Source: Apricaphanius iberus (taxonomy: Eukaryota; Chordata; Actinopteri; Cyprinodontiformes; Aphaniidae). From it: DNA of 64,000 bases. Position 1 is the stretch's first letter; each line of letters opens with the position of its first letter. The notes below the pieces were generated by a model. The model was not told the DNA's origin. It saw only the letters and a program-made list of their open reading frames with translations, and did no database searches. This document shows positions 31,826 to 44,470 of the stretch, one piece after another. The stretch is taken from positions 160,001 through 224,000 of the forward strand of contig JAPXFQ010001794.1 in NCBI GenBank assembly GCA_028564705.1, given 5' to 3'. Position numbers and translations under genes: made by a program.

Positions 31826-32555
31826 ATTCAATGCTGCGCTGTGACGACCAAAGTGAGAAAAAATACTTTCTTTCTCCTGACACAGAGACTCCTATGAGTT
31901 TATAGAATAATTAATAAGTGATTATTCCTAAATGTTCAGTGCTGCAGAGCAGGGCCGTATCCAGGAGGGGCTAAAAGGGGCCCAGGGTGGGACTGTGGCA
32001 CTAAAATAAAAGCAAACCCAATCTGAGCTGGTCACATTTTAGAGTTTTCATCTGATAAAATGACATTTAAAGTCATTTTATTTTGCTAAGGTTTGTGACT
32101 CTGCTACTAATATTACAAAGAAATAATATTAGGCATACATTCTAAAATCTGTGCTCAGCCCACTGGTTTTGTAGCTTTTAAGTGTGTGTGTGACTGATGG
32201 GTTGGGGGGGGGGGTGTAGCGTTGATTTTATTTTTGGCTTTTGTATGGTGGGGTTGGGGGGGTTTGGGGTCATTTTAAAATCTGTAAAGCACTTTGAGAA
32301 AGTCTGTTTGAAAAGCACTTTATAAATAAAGGTTGATGGATTGATTAAAAACAGCTTGCTTTCTAACAATTTAAGTGATTAAAGAAAAAATAAAGAAAAT
32401 CACAAATAAAAACATTGCGACTTTTGAAAAATGTTGCCGCAACAATCACCAAAATGTGCCACCAAACCCAGGAGAGACTGTATAATCTGTTAATGTACGC
32501 TATTGCTGTGGACAGTTGTTTTGTCAAAGAAATAAACACTGTAAAATTCAAGTAC
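31826..32555 (+). repeat. dispersed repeat family C, copy 2, split by an insertion
   Basis: Collinear with 23515-23990. About 32099-32355 is extra and carries G runs and a tail GTAAAGCACTTTGAGAAAGT, CACTTTATAAATAAAGG, typical of a fish SINE/LINE 3' end; family C resumes at GCTTGCTTTCTAACAATTTA. A GA-rich tract lies at 32572-32625. Confidence 0.6.
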
Positions 32556-32789
32556 TTAATTTTCTTTCACTGCAGAGAGAGAGACAGAGAGGGTAGAAGA
32601 AAGAAGAGAGAGAGTGAAAGAGAGATAATCTGCTTAGGGTATATTAGAAACCAAAAATAAGTTTTCAGCACAGTGAGCAATAAAAACACCTCATCTGTGA
32701 AGCGATGCAGTGAGCAGAGATTACAGTGATTTATCTAGGCAATTTTAACCAACAAATGAACGAGATATAATTATTTGCACTAATTTACG

Positions 32790-33200
32790 TTTTAAAATCA
32801 ATCAACTTTATTTCTAAAGCACCTTTCATACGATGAAATGCAGTTCAACATGCTATGCTATAAAAAATAACCACACATATGTACCCCCCCCCCACGCCTA
32901 TAGATACCAAAAAGTTAAACATATTGAATCACATTAACATGTACGCTCGAAGCAACATTAAAATAGACAATAAAACGGACGCTGGGCTGAGTTAGAACAG
33001 GAAACGCCATCAGGGGAGTCGTCTGCAGCAGCAGATCAACAGCAACAGCTGAGGCCCCAATCCAGGGCGCTCAAAGGAGGCGGGCCTGTGACCCCACCTC
33101 CACCCAAGCACCACCTGGAAAGCGCCAAGGCAGCCACAGATGACCACCGATGCAGAGGGCTCCCACACAGGAAACACTGGAACAATATGACTATTCATTA
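32790..33200 (-). mobile_element. retroelement 3' end (minus strand) with GC-rich part
   Basis: AATCAATCAACTTTATTTCT, AAAGCACCTTTCATACGATG is a fish LINE/SINE tail in reverse, followed after about 100 bp by a GC-rich block (CCACCTCCACCCAAGCACCA) that has no frame. Confidence 0.45.
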
Positions 33201-34274
33201 TCTGTAAAAAAAATAACAGGACAACCTGGTGAAATAAATAAAGACATAAAGAAAATAGATAAATGTGAAGTAAAAGTGAAATAAAATTCATAGGATAAAC
33301 ACAAGACCAAAAAGCAGTTAACCTCTTGAGCTCTAGGCTATTTTTTCTGAATTTGGCATAATTACACTCTGGAAAGCTTTTCACAGCTTGTAAAAGGTCT
33401 AAAATGTTCAAATTGCTCTCATATAATAAGAAGGTCTGTGTGGATACTGTGAATGTGAAAATTATCAAGAAAATAATGGTGGGCATGAGTAATTGTGGTT
33501 GAAAGACAGAAAATATGAATTCCCACTGGAAAAAAATAAAATAAACATTATAGAAAGCTGAGCAGCTTTTTTTCTTTATAAGGGAGCAAATAAAAATCAT
33601 AAACAGTAACTACTCACTCTTTTTGACTTTAGACCAACTGTTGGTGTCTGTAATAACAAATAGTTGAAGGTTATTGAGGTTTTGATTTAAAAAAAAGTCT
33701 ATGCGGAATCCAGCTGTGCCAAATTTGGCACAAAAAGTCAAATATAGAATATGTCAATGAAATTGGACATTTTCGATCCTATTATATATTTGTAAATTAA
33801 AATGCAGTTTAAAAAAAATAATTGTTTTGAACAATTTAATTTTTCTAGTAAAATAGGATAAAATAAACCAGAGAAGAATCTCGTCGATTCTCGGTCCCTC
33901 AGTGAACTTTGCACATTCTGAATCCGCTTCGCTAACTTTATCCCATCTGACTTACCGTATCTCACTGAAAAGCACAGAGTCCACAGAAACCAATGATAAC
34001 CCTCGTTCTTAGCTGGCCAGAATCCTTGACCAATGAGAAAGAAGAATACAGAGGGACTGTGACGCACAGACGGGGTTTCCATATGGAGCTATTCTACGAT
34101 CGGATTGGTTGCTGCTCAAAACACAAAATGGCTTCTACGTGTTCCAGTAGTACACAAATTATCCCGTTTTCATTTAGAAAAAACTATTTATGAAAATAAC
34201 GGCAAAGGTACGACAGATTTTACTTGCTCGTTTTTGTTTCAACAGTATTTCTGTTGAGTGAGAGAAAGTATCAT
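33201..34274. other. intergenic, AT-rich
   Basis: A palindrome TGCCAAATTTGGCA occurs at about 33717-33730, and GAGCTCTAGGCTATTTTTTC at about 33327 may be the other end of a short element. The 196-aa minus-strand frame at 33010-33600 runs from GC-rich repeat into AT-rich sequence and is not convincing. Confidence 0.35.
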
Positions 34275-34445
34275 TTTTTTAAAACATGGACCTTATTTCA
34301 AGCATGCATTATGTTGATTTACTCACCCAGACTAGTTTGGAGCCACTTGGAGTCCTCCAGGAGAAGTTTAGATCCCTTTGCGATTAGAGTATATCCATGT
34401 TATGGGGGCACCAACGGGAAGCATTATCTGCTATAAAACTCCCTC
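34275..34445 (+). repeat. dispersed repeat family B copy
   Basis: GACCTTATTTCAAGCATGCA, ACTAGTTTGGAGCCACTTGG, CAGGAGAAGTTTAGATCC; closest in orientation to 24870-25115. Confidence 0.6.
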
Positions 34446-35264
34446 ATTATACCTGTTTTATAATAAATACGTAGCTTTATTGTTGGTGTTAAACTGGTGA
34501 CCCGGACAGAAAGAAACCCTGAAAACCTTCCCAGTATATAGAGATTCTAAACCCCATTTCCTTCCTTCCTTCTCCCATCTTCTGCCTAGTCATTCTGTCT
34601 CCTCATTATCCCCATCACCTCCTCCACCAGTGCTCCACCCTACAGAGATGCTGCTGTGACACTGAGAGGCTGTTCCTTCCTTATTTTATTAGTAGAGTTT
34701 TTGTGGGGTTAAACTCTGGCCTGGGATGAACGAATGAGTGAAAAGAAGAGGAGATGTGATGCTATAGAGTAGTTGTGTTTACCTGAAATGGGACCCTGCC
34801 AGCTGGCCAACAGGTGGTCAACACGACAACCCCCCCACACACCTGCAGACAGGTATGCTTAGAAACACTCAAACCCTGGCTGTCTGCTCAAGTAGACCGA
34901 CTGGGGGGGGGATGGTTGACAGAGGGAGCCCTGGTGTCCACCTGCCCGATGGCAGAATCATGTTATAGTATAGTAACCCCCCCCCCCCCCCCCACCAGTG
35001 GTCCTGTACACCAGCTGGACTGACGCAGTGAGAATCTTCACCTTTTGCCATAATAGTGCCATAAAAGTGTTTTATTCAGGATTTTATTTGATAAATGAAC
35101 ACCAACACAAAACTAAGAAGTAGATGGAAATAATACAGTGTGGTGTGAAATGGCATTGCCCCCCCCTATCTGCTCTTTTCATATGTGAATACAAAGCTAC
35201 TGTTATGATGTGTTTTGAGTTAGTTGGTTTTATTCGTTTTACATTATGAGTTTAGTTGTTTTTT
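34446..35264. other. intergenic, low-complexity patches
   Basis: C runs at about 34977-34993 and 35160, a G run at about 34905. No coding support. Confidence 0.4.
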
Positions 35265-35299
35265 TTGTGTTCTCTTATTTTTTACTTTTGGACTTTAGC

Positions 35300-35480
35300 A
35301 TTTTTTTTTCTTTATAATGTGTCCTGATTGGCAGTGTGCTACTCAGAAGTGGTATCTGGGTACGAGTTTTTGCTATTTTCCACTCCAATTGATATATATG
35401 TGTGAGAAATCTTTCTTACAGATTGCTGTGTGTTTTATTTTTTTGAATTTCTGGACACTGAAACAAAATGGCTGCCGCTC
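35300..35480 (-). mobile_element. 5'-truncated retroelement copy, same 3' end as at 61590
   Basis: T run at 35301-35309, then TGTGTCCTGATTGGCAGTGT, GCTACTCAGAAGTGGTATCT and GAAATCTTTCTTACAGATTG, matching in order the sequence right of the poly(T) at 61590. So it is a short minus-strand copy ending in poly(A). Confidence 0.75.
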
Positions 35481-35560
35481 TCCATCAATACATCTGCATC
35501 TCTGTGCAAAGTTGCTGTTAGAGAAGTATAAACTAGGCTTAAGGGTTCACAGCGCACTGG
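35463..35560 (-). repeat. fragment related to the 47.6-kb / 52.5-kb repeat
   Basis: CTCCATCAATACATCTGCAT and GTTGCTGTTAGAGAAGTATA match 52470-52510 read in reverse (CTCCATCAATACGCCTGC, TTGCTGTTGGAGAAGTAC). Confidence 0.5.
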
Positions 35561-35644
35561 AGCAAGATCCCCAGCATCGTGTTGGTTCCTCTTACCACTT
35601 TAAAGCTCCTTCTGTCTTCATAACCTTAATTTGTCCAGCCCCAG

Positions 35645-35770
35645 ATTCAATGGTTTTACTTTATTTTATTTTATTTATTAATCAGGACAGTGCATGTTAA
35701 CATCCAACACCCTGAAACATGCCTGAGTTAGCCATAGGCTAGTTTTCATCCGTAGTCCTGAGCCAGTTGT
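35645..35770. repeat. dispersed fish repeat fragment
   Basis: TTATTTATTAATCAGGACAG, TGCATGTTAACATCCAACAC and AGCCATAGGCTAGTTTTCAT form a block I recognise as a common fish repeat end. No coding. Confidence 0.4.
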
Positions 35771-36261
35771 AAATTCGGCATCCTAGAGGGGATATAAAAG
35801 CATTATAGCACTTATACACAACAATGACATATGACTAAGTCAGAGATTTAATCCAAATTAAAAACAACATGGAAGCAGTATTACATTTTTTTGTAATGAA
35901 ACCCAAAGAATAACAGGCATAAACAGCAAATGCATTAAACCGATTAAAGTACACACAAAAGTAAAATAAGAATGGTGGGTCGACATGCAGCTACAACTAT
36001 CTGTTTAGAAAGGAACTTATACAAGGTCCTATTTACAGTCTTTGTAAAAGAGAAGACATAATAGCGACACTGTTAATATTATTAGTAAAAGTATAAAACA
36101 CGAGGTGGTATTTGAGGTCCTCCACTTCAACGACTGTTAGAGACACTGATGCCTTTCTATCATCTATATGGTCGGCACATCTGGGCTGGTTCTGGGAAGA
36201 ATGGTGGAGTCAGCAAGTCCAGCAGCTGCTTCAGAGCACCAGAGATATTGTTATCCATCTC

Positions 36262-37800
36262 AAGAGAGGAGTGACCGCAGAAGAACAGAAACTAGAGTAG
36301 TTTTAGGTAAAGCCTACGCTAGATGGACCCACAGAAAACATTTCTACGCCATCAAACACACGCAGAAACAGAGACTTTCCTCCTGGATCGGTAAGCTAAC
36401 TCACTAGCTAACTTAACTAGCTAGCTAACAGAAACTAGAGTAGTTTTAGGTGAAGCCTACACTAGATGGACCCACATAAAACATTTCTACGCCATCAAAC
36501 ACACGCAGAAACTGAGACTTTCCTCCTGCCTGGATCGGTAAGCTAACTCACTAGCTAACTTGGCAAACGCTAGCGGTTAGATAAACTCCTCTAGGATACA
36601 TTCCTTTTAAGGCTTTTTTAAGACCCTCTAGGAACGCTGTGAATGTCTGCGGTTTATTCCTGCTGCAAGAGAGTGAACGAAAGCAAGACTTCTAGCAGAT
36701 AACATGAAGGCAAATCGGTGCTCTAGTTTTCAAGTGTTCTACATTCAGGAGAGGTGTGACCGCAGAAGAACATAAACTAGAGTAGTTTTAGGTAAAGCCT
36801 ACGCTAGATGGACCCACAAAAAACATTTCTACGCCATCAAACACACGCAGAAACAGAGACTTTCCTCCTGGATCGGTAAGCTAACTCACTAGCTAACTTA
36901 ACTAGCTAGCTAACAGGAACTAGAGTAGTTTTAGGTGAAGCCTACACTAGATGGACCCACATAAAACATTTCTACGCCATCAAACACACGCAGAAACTGA
37001 GACTTTCCTCCTTGATCGGTAAGCTAACTCACTAGCTAACTTATCTAGCTAGCTAACAGAAACTAGAGTAGTTTTAGGTAAAGCCTACACTAGATGGACC
37101 CACATAAAACATTTCTACACCATCAAACACACGCAGAAACTGAGACTTTCCTCCTTGATCGGTAAGCTAACTCACTAGCTAACTTATCTAGCTAGCTAAC
37201 AGAAACTAGAGTAGTTTTAGGTGAAGCCTACACTAGATGGACCCACAGAAAACATTTCTACGCCATCAAACACACGCAGAAACAGAGACTTTCCTCCTGG
37301 ATCGGTAAGCTAACTCACTAGCTAACTTAACTAGCTAGCTAACAGAAACTAGAGTAGTTTTAGGTAAAGCCTACACTAGATGGACCCACATAAAACATTT
37401 CTACACCATCAAACACACGCAGAAACTGAGACTTTCCTCCTTGATCGGTAAGCTAACTCACTAGCTAACTTATCTAGCTAGCTAACAGAAACTAGAGTAG
37501 TTTTAGGTGAAGCCTACACTAGATGGACCCACAGAAAACATTTCTACGCCATCAAACACACGCAGAAACAGAGACTTTCCTCCTGGATCGGTAAGCTAAC
37601 TCACTAGCTAACTTAACTAGCTAGCTAACAGGAACTAGAGTAGTTTTAGGTGAAGCCTACACTAGATGGATCCACATAAAACATTTCTACGCCATCCAAC
37701 ACACGCAGAAACTGAGACTTTCCGCCTGGATCGGTAAGCTAACTCACTAGCTAACTTTGCTAACATTAGCCGTTAGCTAAATTCCTCTAGGATACATTCC
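36262..37800. repeat. 143-bp tandem array in two blocks (2 + 7 units)
   Basis: ACTAGAGTAGTTTTAGG starts units at 36291, 36434, then 36776, 36919, 37062, 37205, 37348, 37491 and 37634: exactly 143 bases apart within each block. Both blocks begin after GTGACCGCAGAAGAACA and end with CTCCTCTAGGATACATTCC-like sequence; about 145 bp of single-copy sequence separates them. Units 5-6 and 7-8 form a repeated 286-bp dimer. Each unit has GATCGGTAAGCTAACTCACT and ends in GCTAGCTAACA palindromic sequence. No ORF runs through. Confidence 0.96.
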
Positions 37801-39109
37801 TCACTGGACACAGTTCAGGTTGGTCACTGTGTGTATCAGCAGCAAACCTGGCAACCCAACAGCTGGAATGATGTTTTCATTGTTGTAACTACAACCTAGA
37901 TACACTAGATGGCGCTATTGTGTTCATGTTTCATGTCCAACCTTTAAATACACGTTTAATACCAAGCATTTCCCATTGCACGTTTATAAAGGTTGTCAAA
38001 ATGCGTTTTGCACATGTTTAACATTCAAGAATATTCCTAAAACTTCACTTTAGAATGTATGTTTTTCTAAAATTGTCATACAATCTTGAAGTTTCATTCA
38101 AAGTAAAATTAGTGAAAACAGAAGATCTTGCCCCAATTCTCCACTTTGCACTTTGAAACTACATCATTTTTGTCAGACAAACAGTAATGCCATCTGAGCC
38201 GTGATATTGCAGCCTAATTACACCCTATGGAATGTGGCTCTCCCACATTGAATGTGTTTTATTGTTTTTAATGAAACGGTCTGGTTCTTGCACCTCTTTT
38301 CACTCTGTTCAAATCAGTTAGTGATGGGTCAACAGGGATGCATGGCTGAGGAGGGGGGGGGTGGTGTAAGACAAGGAGGACTAATCATTGAACAAGGCAT
38401 GTCTGGGCTAGACTGGACTGGGGAGCGGCTGATGGAAGTTTCCTTACGGTTGGGATGTTGGGATGGGATTATTACTCAGCATAAAACATTCAGAAATATC
38501 AGTTGTTGCTTCTAGTGAAGAATAAGATTCACATTATTTATTTGGTAATTCTCAAAAACAGATTTTCATCTGTGACGACGTCCTTCTAAAACAAACATTA
38601 GTTCCCAAACATTCCACCTTGTGACCCACAAAAATAAAACGTTGCAGAATCTTGGTTTAGCTTACGAACATTTTTACTGATTCATCCAAAAGAGGGAATA
38701 TATTGGACAATATGTGGCTTATATTATGTTTTTTATAGTATTTCTACAATGCAAATGTTTTCTTATCACCATTTTTGGCATTTAGGTTCATTTCTAAAGA
38801 GGACCACATGACCCCAGATTTACATATTCTTGACACGAACTTTGGGAACTACTGCCTCAGACCACATAGCTCAGACGAACAGAAGGCAACTCATTCCCCT
38901 CTACCTGAAAGTCAGAACCTCCTAACTATCTAAGCTACACAACCCAGTGTTGGAAAAGCAGGAGAAAATAGATGGATGGGCGATGGGAACGGCTGGAAGC
39001 TCCCAGCAGTTTTTGTCCCTTTTCCACATTGATGCAGACGTAGAGAGTAGCGTTACCGACCATGAAGTAAAGTATTTAAAGAAGTCAAAAAAGATCTATT
39101 CAAGGCCGT
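37801..39109. other. intergenic, nothing recognised
   Basis: AT-rich with a G run at 38352-38361. No coding support. Confidence 0.4.
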
Positions 39110-39420
39110 ATCTAGGGCTGGGCAAAACGATTATTTATGTAATCGATTAATCTAGTTACATTTTTTTTTCGACGCACCGATTAATCTAATTATAAATTTT
39201 TCTATTCGATTCAATTTTTATTCGATTTGATTATCGGTTATTTACCCATTATTTGATTTGTATAGAAATTTGACATTTATTATTTCATGTATTTCCATGA
39301 ACTAAACAAATGTATTAATTTGAACACATTTTAATTGTAAAAAAAAATCCCAAATAAAGCTGTAGTATTAGTATAATCTTATGTTACAGGTTATCTCAAG
39401 GAAATTTCAATCAAAATCAA
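39110..39420. mobile_element. hAT-like short element end
   Basis: TAGGGCTGGGCAAAACGATT, ATGTAATCGATTAATCTAGT and repeated ATTCGATT motifs are typical of hAT-derived short elements of fish. The second end is not clearly seen. Confidence 0.4.
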
Positions 39421-40194
39421 ATAAACTCTTCGTTTCCGTACCTGGTATAGATGCTTTTTTAATAGATATTTTTTAATTTCATCCTATTTGGACATTCCCT
39501 TAGCGTCCTCTCTAAACTGTTCCATCATTTAACTCCACAAACTGAAATGCAAAACCGCTTTCTTGTTGTGCGTATTTTAGGAATTCTGAAATGAAGTTAT
39601 AATCTACTTCCCTCCCCGTGAATCATTTCTGAATGTTTTCTGGTAAGAGATGAATGAGGTATGGAAGAACTCATGAACAATAAAGTATTCAGAGGGATTT
39701 ATAATCCAGTGCTTGTTTTGCTTTATTTAATACTGCAGTTTAGTTTGTAAATGTTTGATTTGTGATTTACAATAAATTTATTTATCAATAATCAACCCTA
39801 AAAATGTTATTTAATTCACTCTTTCAATAGCTACTCCGTCCAGCTGTATATCCAAGTGCAGATTAGTTTTGTGCTTACCAAAAAGTGTTGTTGCAGCCTA
39901 GTAATAATCAAACTGTTAGCCATACGGTAGCAGATGATAGATCAATGGCAGATATATGAGTTTGGTTTTTGGACAGGTTCAGTAGAGTCAGCGCGTTCCC
40001 CCATAAACAGATTCATACGGGGTCAGAAGCGTGAATACTAATCTGTGAAAGCGACCGACAAAAATGGTCAAATACAGCGACCCCTGGTGGTAAATAGAGA
40101 AAATAGTTGGATATAACCTGTTTTTTTATCCCGATTAAACCCTGCTACAGTAAGTCTTTGTGTGAGCTGCATGGAAAGCTGGCTGACCTGTGGG

Positions 40195-41300
40195 ATGGTT
40201 CGGGTCGTCACGGTGTGAAAATTTATCCTCACGGTTATTATGAGCAAAATTATCACAGTTTTTTGTATTATCTCAGTATTTTTTAAAGGGTGTTGAATAT
40301 GTTTAGAAAGCACTGATATTAAAACAATACAGGCAAAGTGCAACTTTTCACATCAAACTGAAGGAACAAGGGTTGAGCATGTAAAATTATTTTTATCATT
40401 TATTCTAATGTTCAGATCAATATATATACTAGTTTGTCCATACTTTTTTTGTTGCAAAGTCAAAAGAAACAAAATTCTCTTACAGGGAATATTATAAGTT
40501 TAGGGTATGTTTGCTATTGATTCCACTATTTCATGATGACTATTTGTTGTTGATCATTTCTAGGGTATTACATGTACTAATTATAGCGCCAGAAACGTGT
40601 TATAATGTTTTCGGACGATTAAATAAACCCTCTATATCAGGAAAATATCCTCCTCAGTTTGTGTCCTACCTGTGAGTTTTGCAGATTACGGAAAATATCA
40701 TCAGTAATTATTGTTAAATTCATAATAATGCAACGAGAGCCGATCTATTGCATTGGCGACCAACTCTTATCTTCCCCATAATGCATAGCGTCGTTTCAAT
40801 ATGGAGATATAGCTGATATGCTGGCAGGGGGCGCTGTGGCTGCGACTCATTGCATTCTCCCTAAACCCAAAGTCCTCCCATCATGCATTTCAGCTAAAAC
40901 GCTAACGTTAGCGTAGCTTGTCGTGGCTGATATTCACACAGATGAGGTTAGAAGTTTTGCTGACACTTTTTGTTAGGATATCTGTCTTCCATCAGCAGTA
41001 TTCCCCAAAATATGTCCAAACTTCTGACTTTGTCATCTTGAGGGCTGATAAATATCCCAAACGCTGCCGTTTTCTCCTTCTGCCATCATTTCAGCTTAGA
41101 GAAAGCTTTGGCTGTTAACTACAAAGTGAGCATGTGCGGTAAACATCAGCAGATCAGACGGTGGCTGGTAAGGGTCACCGTGGCTACGCCGCGGACGCGC
41201 TAATCCACACAGATAATATGTTTCTTAAAAACAAGGCAGTGATTATTATTATTAACATTTTTATTGGGGTTTACCGCTACACCGGTAACCGTGACGTCCC
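40195..41300. mobile_element. possible hAT-like element
   Basis: Left GGTTCGGGTCGTCACGGTGT and right TAACCGTGACGTCCC share an inverted GTCACGGT core. The interior has GGTAAACATCAGCAGATCAG and CGTGGCTACGCCGCGGACGC but no transposase frame. Boundaries are uncertain. Confidence 0.35.
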
Positions 41301-41559
41301 TGGAGATGATCTGCTCTTCATCTTCAGCTCTAAAAGCCAGAAGCTCCCAGACCTCTGCATCTCTTCAGTTTACCGTCTCCCCAGGTTTACTTGGATTTTA
41401 CTGTCGCCGGTCGGGGCTCAGCGCACACAACACATCATCGTGACATCATCATGACATCACCATCTGTTCCAACAAGGCTTCATTGCGGCTTCATTCATCA
41501 GACCAGCGCAGATTGCAATAATACTACTACCAAGGTTGTCATTTAACCAGGTTAAATGA

Positions 41560-41740
41560 GGAATATATGGGGCAGCTAATCTCCTGCCCTGATTGACTCC
41601 CATTATACGGATATAGGACGGATATAAACTTCTCCTGAAGGACTCCAAGTGGCTCCAAACTTGTCTGTGTAATAGATGAACGTAATATTTGCTAAAAATA
41701 CGGTACAGGTTGTAAAAAACTGAACCTTCCCTTTAAGTGG
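41560..41740 (-). repeat. dispersed repeat family B copy
   Basis: GATTGACTCCCATTATACGG, AACTTCTCCTGAAGGACTCC and AACTGAACCTTCCCTTTAAG; same orientation as the copy at 62-270. Confidence 0.6.
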
Positions 41741-42959
41741 AATCATCTTCCTGGCATCCCATCTCTGTCAGACGGAAGGAAACTTCCTGTTGAAGTGAAT
41801 ATTTTTCCTCCTGAGTGTAAAATGCTTCTCCTAAAGCGATTTTTAACTTGAAGTCAGCTGATGTTGGAGATGAGGAAGAGTCTGCTGTGGAAATCTCCAC
41901 AAAAAACCCCCAACAGGTCGAGTCTCTGCATGAACCTCTGTCATTACGTCAGATCAGCAGAAGGTCACTTCCTGTCAGGCCTTATCTGTAGACATGTGTA
42001 AACTGGCTGGAGCTCAGTGTGTGCTTTAGTGTGAGGTGGGATGAACACACAGTTCAATACGTACATGAGTTTTATCAGTGACTCTACACCCTGTTTACAG
42101 CAGGTCACCTGAGTCAATAACGGCTGGATGCTCGTCTCCCTCCTCCTCCTGCTCTGTTTCTCTGTGGACGGCGGTGTTAAAGCGACGCTTTGCTGGCGGA
42201 GCGGATGCCAATAAACACGTTTGTATCGCATGTGGGAGGCTTTTTGGGTCGTTTGGGTGTCTTTTACTGGTCAGCGTCCTCCTCTGCCTCCCATCCTTCA
42301 TCGCTGGCAGGTTCTGGGCTAGCGCCGGGGCAAGTTTGGGCTTGCCCAGCCGGGCCTCCCAAGGTCTGAGGCATGCATGCAAACATGCACAACAATAACT
42401 ACTACCACACACATACGCACAAACCTAATGTGTCAGATCTGAATGAATGAAACCAGAGAGAAAGCTTCTCTTTCACTGCAAATTCCTTGTAGCTTAACAA
42501 GATTTATTGTCTTAAATCAGATGTCCAAAAGTTCTGCTACTCGGATCAAAAAGATCAAGTCGAAAAAGGCAATGGGTCATTAAAAAAAGCTTTTTACATA
42601 TGAAATTAGTTTGTTTTTTATCTGCTTAAAGAATAAATTACATATATTATTTTAATGAACCACATTAAGTAGAAACAGATTCATAAAAGATTGTGAATTC
42701 GAAACAAAAGGCTTTTAAGATTTAACTTTTTAAAAGCAATTAAAGTTCTCAAATATTTCAGAGGTGCTAATTTTAACGCAAAAATTGTTTTTTGAGTCTG
42801 CTGAGAATAAGTGTCTTTAAACTATGTTTGGTTGTCTCTATGTCTGCTTTTGTGTTAGTTGTTTATGCAGGGAAATTAAAAAAGAATCAGAAAAATATTA
42901 TTGTAAAATTATTAAAAATGTACCATTGAACATTTAAAAATCTGAAATGTTAATAAAGG
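41741..42959. other. intergenic, nothing recognised
   Basis: A 106-aa + strand frame at 42078-42398 with a Cys/Leu-rich middle is not similar to any family I know, and its opposite strand is also open, so I leave it uncalled. Confidence 0.35.
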
Positions 42960-43022
42960 GCCATACAAAATTAGTCCAGGGGCCATAAGTGGCCCCCGGG
43001 CCGCACTTTGGACACCCCCGTC
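42960..43022. mobile_element. end of a hAT-type short element
   Basis: GGGGCCATAAGTGGCCCCCG followed by GGCCGCACTTTGGACACCCC, a terminal sequence I recognise from many fish hAT-derived elements. Confidence 0.5.
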
Positions 43023-43487
43023 TTAAATCTAGCCAAATTATCTTCTCCATCTTGTTTTGAGCATTACAAGCTAGTTTCCAGTTACATGTTTTAAATGATC
43101 AGACTTATTTTAAGTAAATGTTACTTTTTTCCCCTTATTTAGTCTATATATCTGAAAGTTAACTGTTTTACTTTTTTATAGTTTTCAGATGGATTTAAAA
43201 ACATAAACCTTTTTCAAAATAAGGAACATTTACTACATTTCTTGAAATAAGAAAGTCAATCCTCTTTCATTACATTTAAGTTTCTAAAGCAATTAAACCT
43301 TTAATATTATATATTTTGTCATAACAAAGACAGTTTCTGAGACTGACTGGGTAATATGAAGAATAATCAAATACGTTTTCTAATTATAGGATATTTGCCT
43401 TGATTTTTTTTCTCTTAAGTGTTTCACGCTTAGTTTGGGTATTTAATTTCTACTTAGAATAAGTGGTTAAAGCTTATTTTGTGATCT

Positions 43488-43605
43488 ACAGCGGTTCGCA
43501 GCCGAGTGTGAAGAGGCTGGGATGAGAATCAGAACCTCCAAATCAGAAACCACGGTCTTCGGGTCGGGGATGGGGTCCTTCCTCAGGTGGAGGAGTTTAC
43601 GTATC
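43488..43605 (+). pseudogene. reverse transcriptase fragment (non-LTR element)
   Basis: On the + strand, RFAAECEEAGMRIRTSKSET then TVFGSGMGSFLRW resembles the segment FAAECEAAGMRISTSKSE found in fish non-LTR reverse transcriptases after the catalytic motif. About 40 codons survive with no flanking frame; the rest is lost. Confidence 0.65.
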
Positions 43606-43759
43606 CTTCTGCTCCTGCTTAGTTTATAAATCTCAAAAAAAAGCTCAAAAATACTTTTCAGCTGGAAACAAGATTTATTGACTTGATATGTTTGCAGCGT
43701 ATAAAGTTGCCGCTGCGCTCTGAAGTCCACAGTAAGTACTGGTCCGTATGAGTGGGTTT

Positions 43760-44040
43760 GCTTCTGCCTTGCGGAAAGTCTGAAATTATTTCACAGAACA
43801 TGCTTGTTTTCCACATGAAATTGCATTTTGATGGTCATTTTTATTAATATTTTATTTTCCACCTAATTCACCGTCATTCGTTGCAACAAGCAGAGAAGAA
43901 AATTAAACCTTCCAATTCATTGCATTTTTTTGTGTGGTAGACGTATCGGTATTGGTGTTCTGTATCGTTAAGTACTCAGATCCAAATATCGGCATGGTAT
44001 CGGTTTGTAAAATGTGGTATTGTTTCATCCCTAGTTGTAT
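43760..44040 (+). repeat. dispersed repeat family A copy
   Basis: TTTTTTTGTGTGGTAGACGT, TCGGTATTGGTGTTC and GTTTCATCCCTAGTTG, like 29556-29865. Confidence 0.6.
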
Positions 44041-44407
44041 TTGTAGTAATTTCAGTTATTATGTGAGGTGAAATTCATATTCTTTGCTGTGTTTGTGTTC
44101 AGGGAGCTTATTGCTACTTTAACTGAATATTTTAGCGACGGATGTTAATATAAACTTTATACCTGCACCGGCCGCAGCAGCGTCGTGTTCACACTGAGCT
44201 TTATGACTTCAGACCAAACAAAAACGATTATTGATCTTTGTTGTTTCGAAGCGATAATTACCAAACTCAGTGGAGCGCAGCAGGATTTCTGTTTCTGCTG
44301 CTTTCATACTTAACGGCGAACAGGATAGATTGTTCGGTGGGATTCTTGGGATGTTCAGTACGCTCAAAATTACATTAACCCGAAACACTTTTACAAAGAC
44401 ATGACCC

Positions 44408-44470
44408 GGAAGTGATAATCAAATCAAATCAAATCAAACTTTATTTATAAAGCGCTTTTCAAACAAAGAA
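44408..44470 (-). repeat. retroelement tail fragment
   Basis: (ATCAA)n-like start, then CTTTATTTATAAAGCGCTTT and TCAAACAAAG, reverse of the tail at 32281-32345. Confidence 0.5.

Noticed and set aside
36250..37800. CRISPR-like spaced repeats
   Set aside because: Units are contiguous 143-bp tandem copies with no unique spacers, and the genome is eukaryotic.
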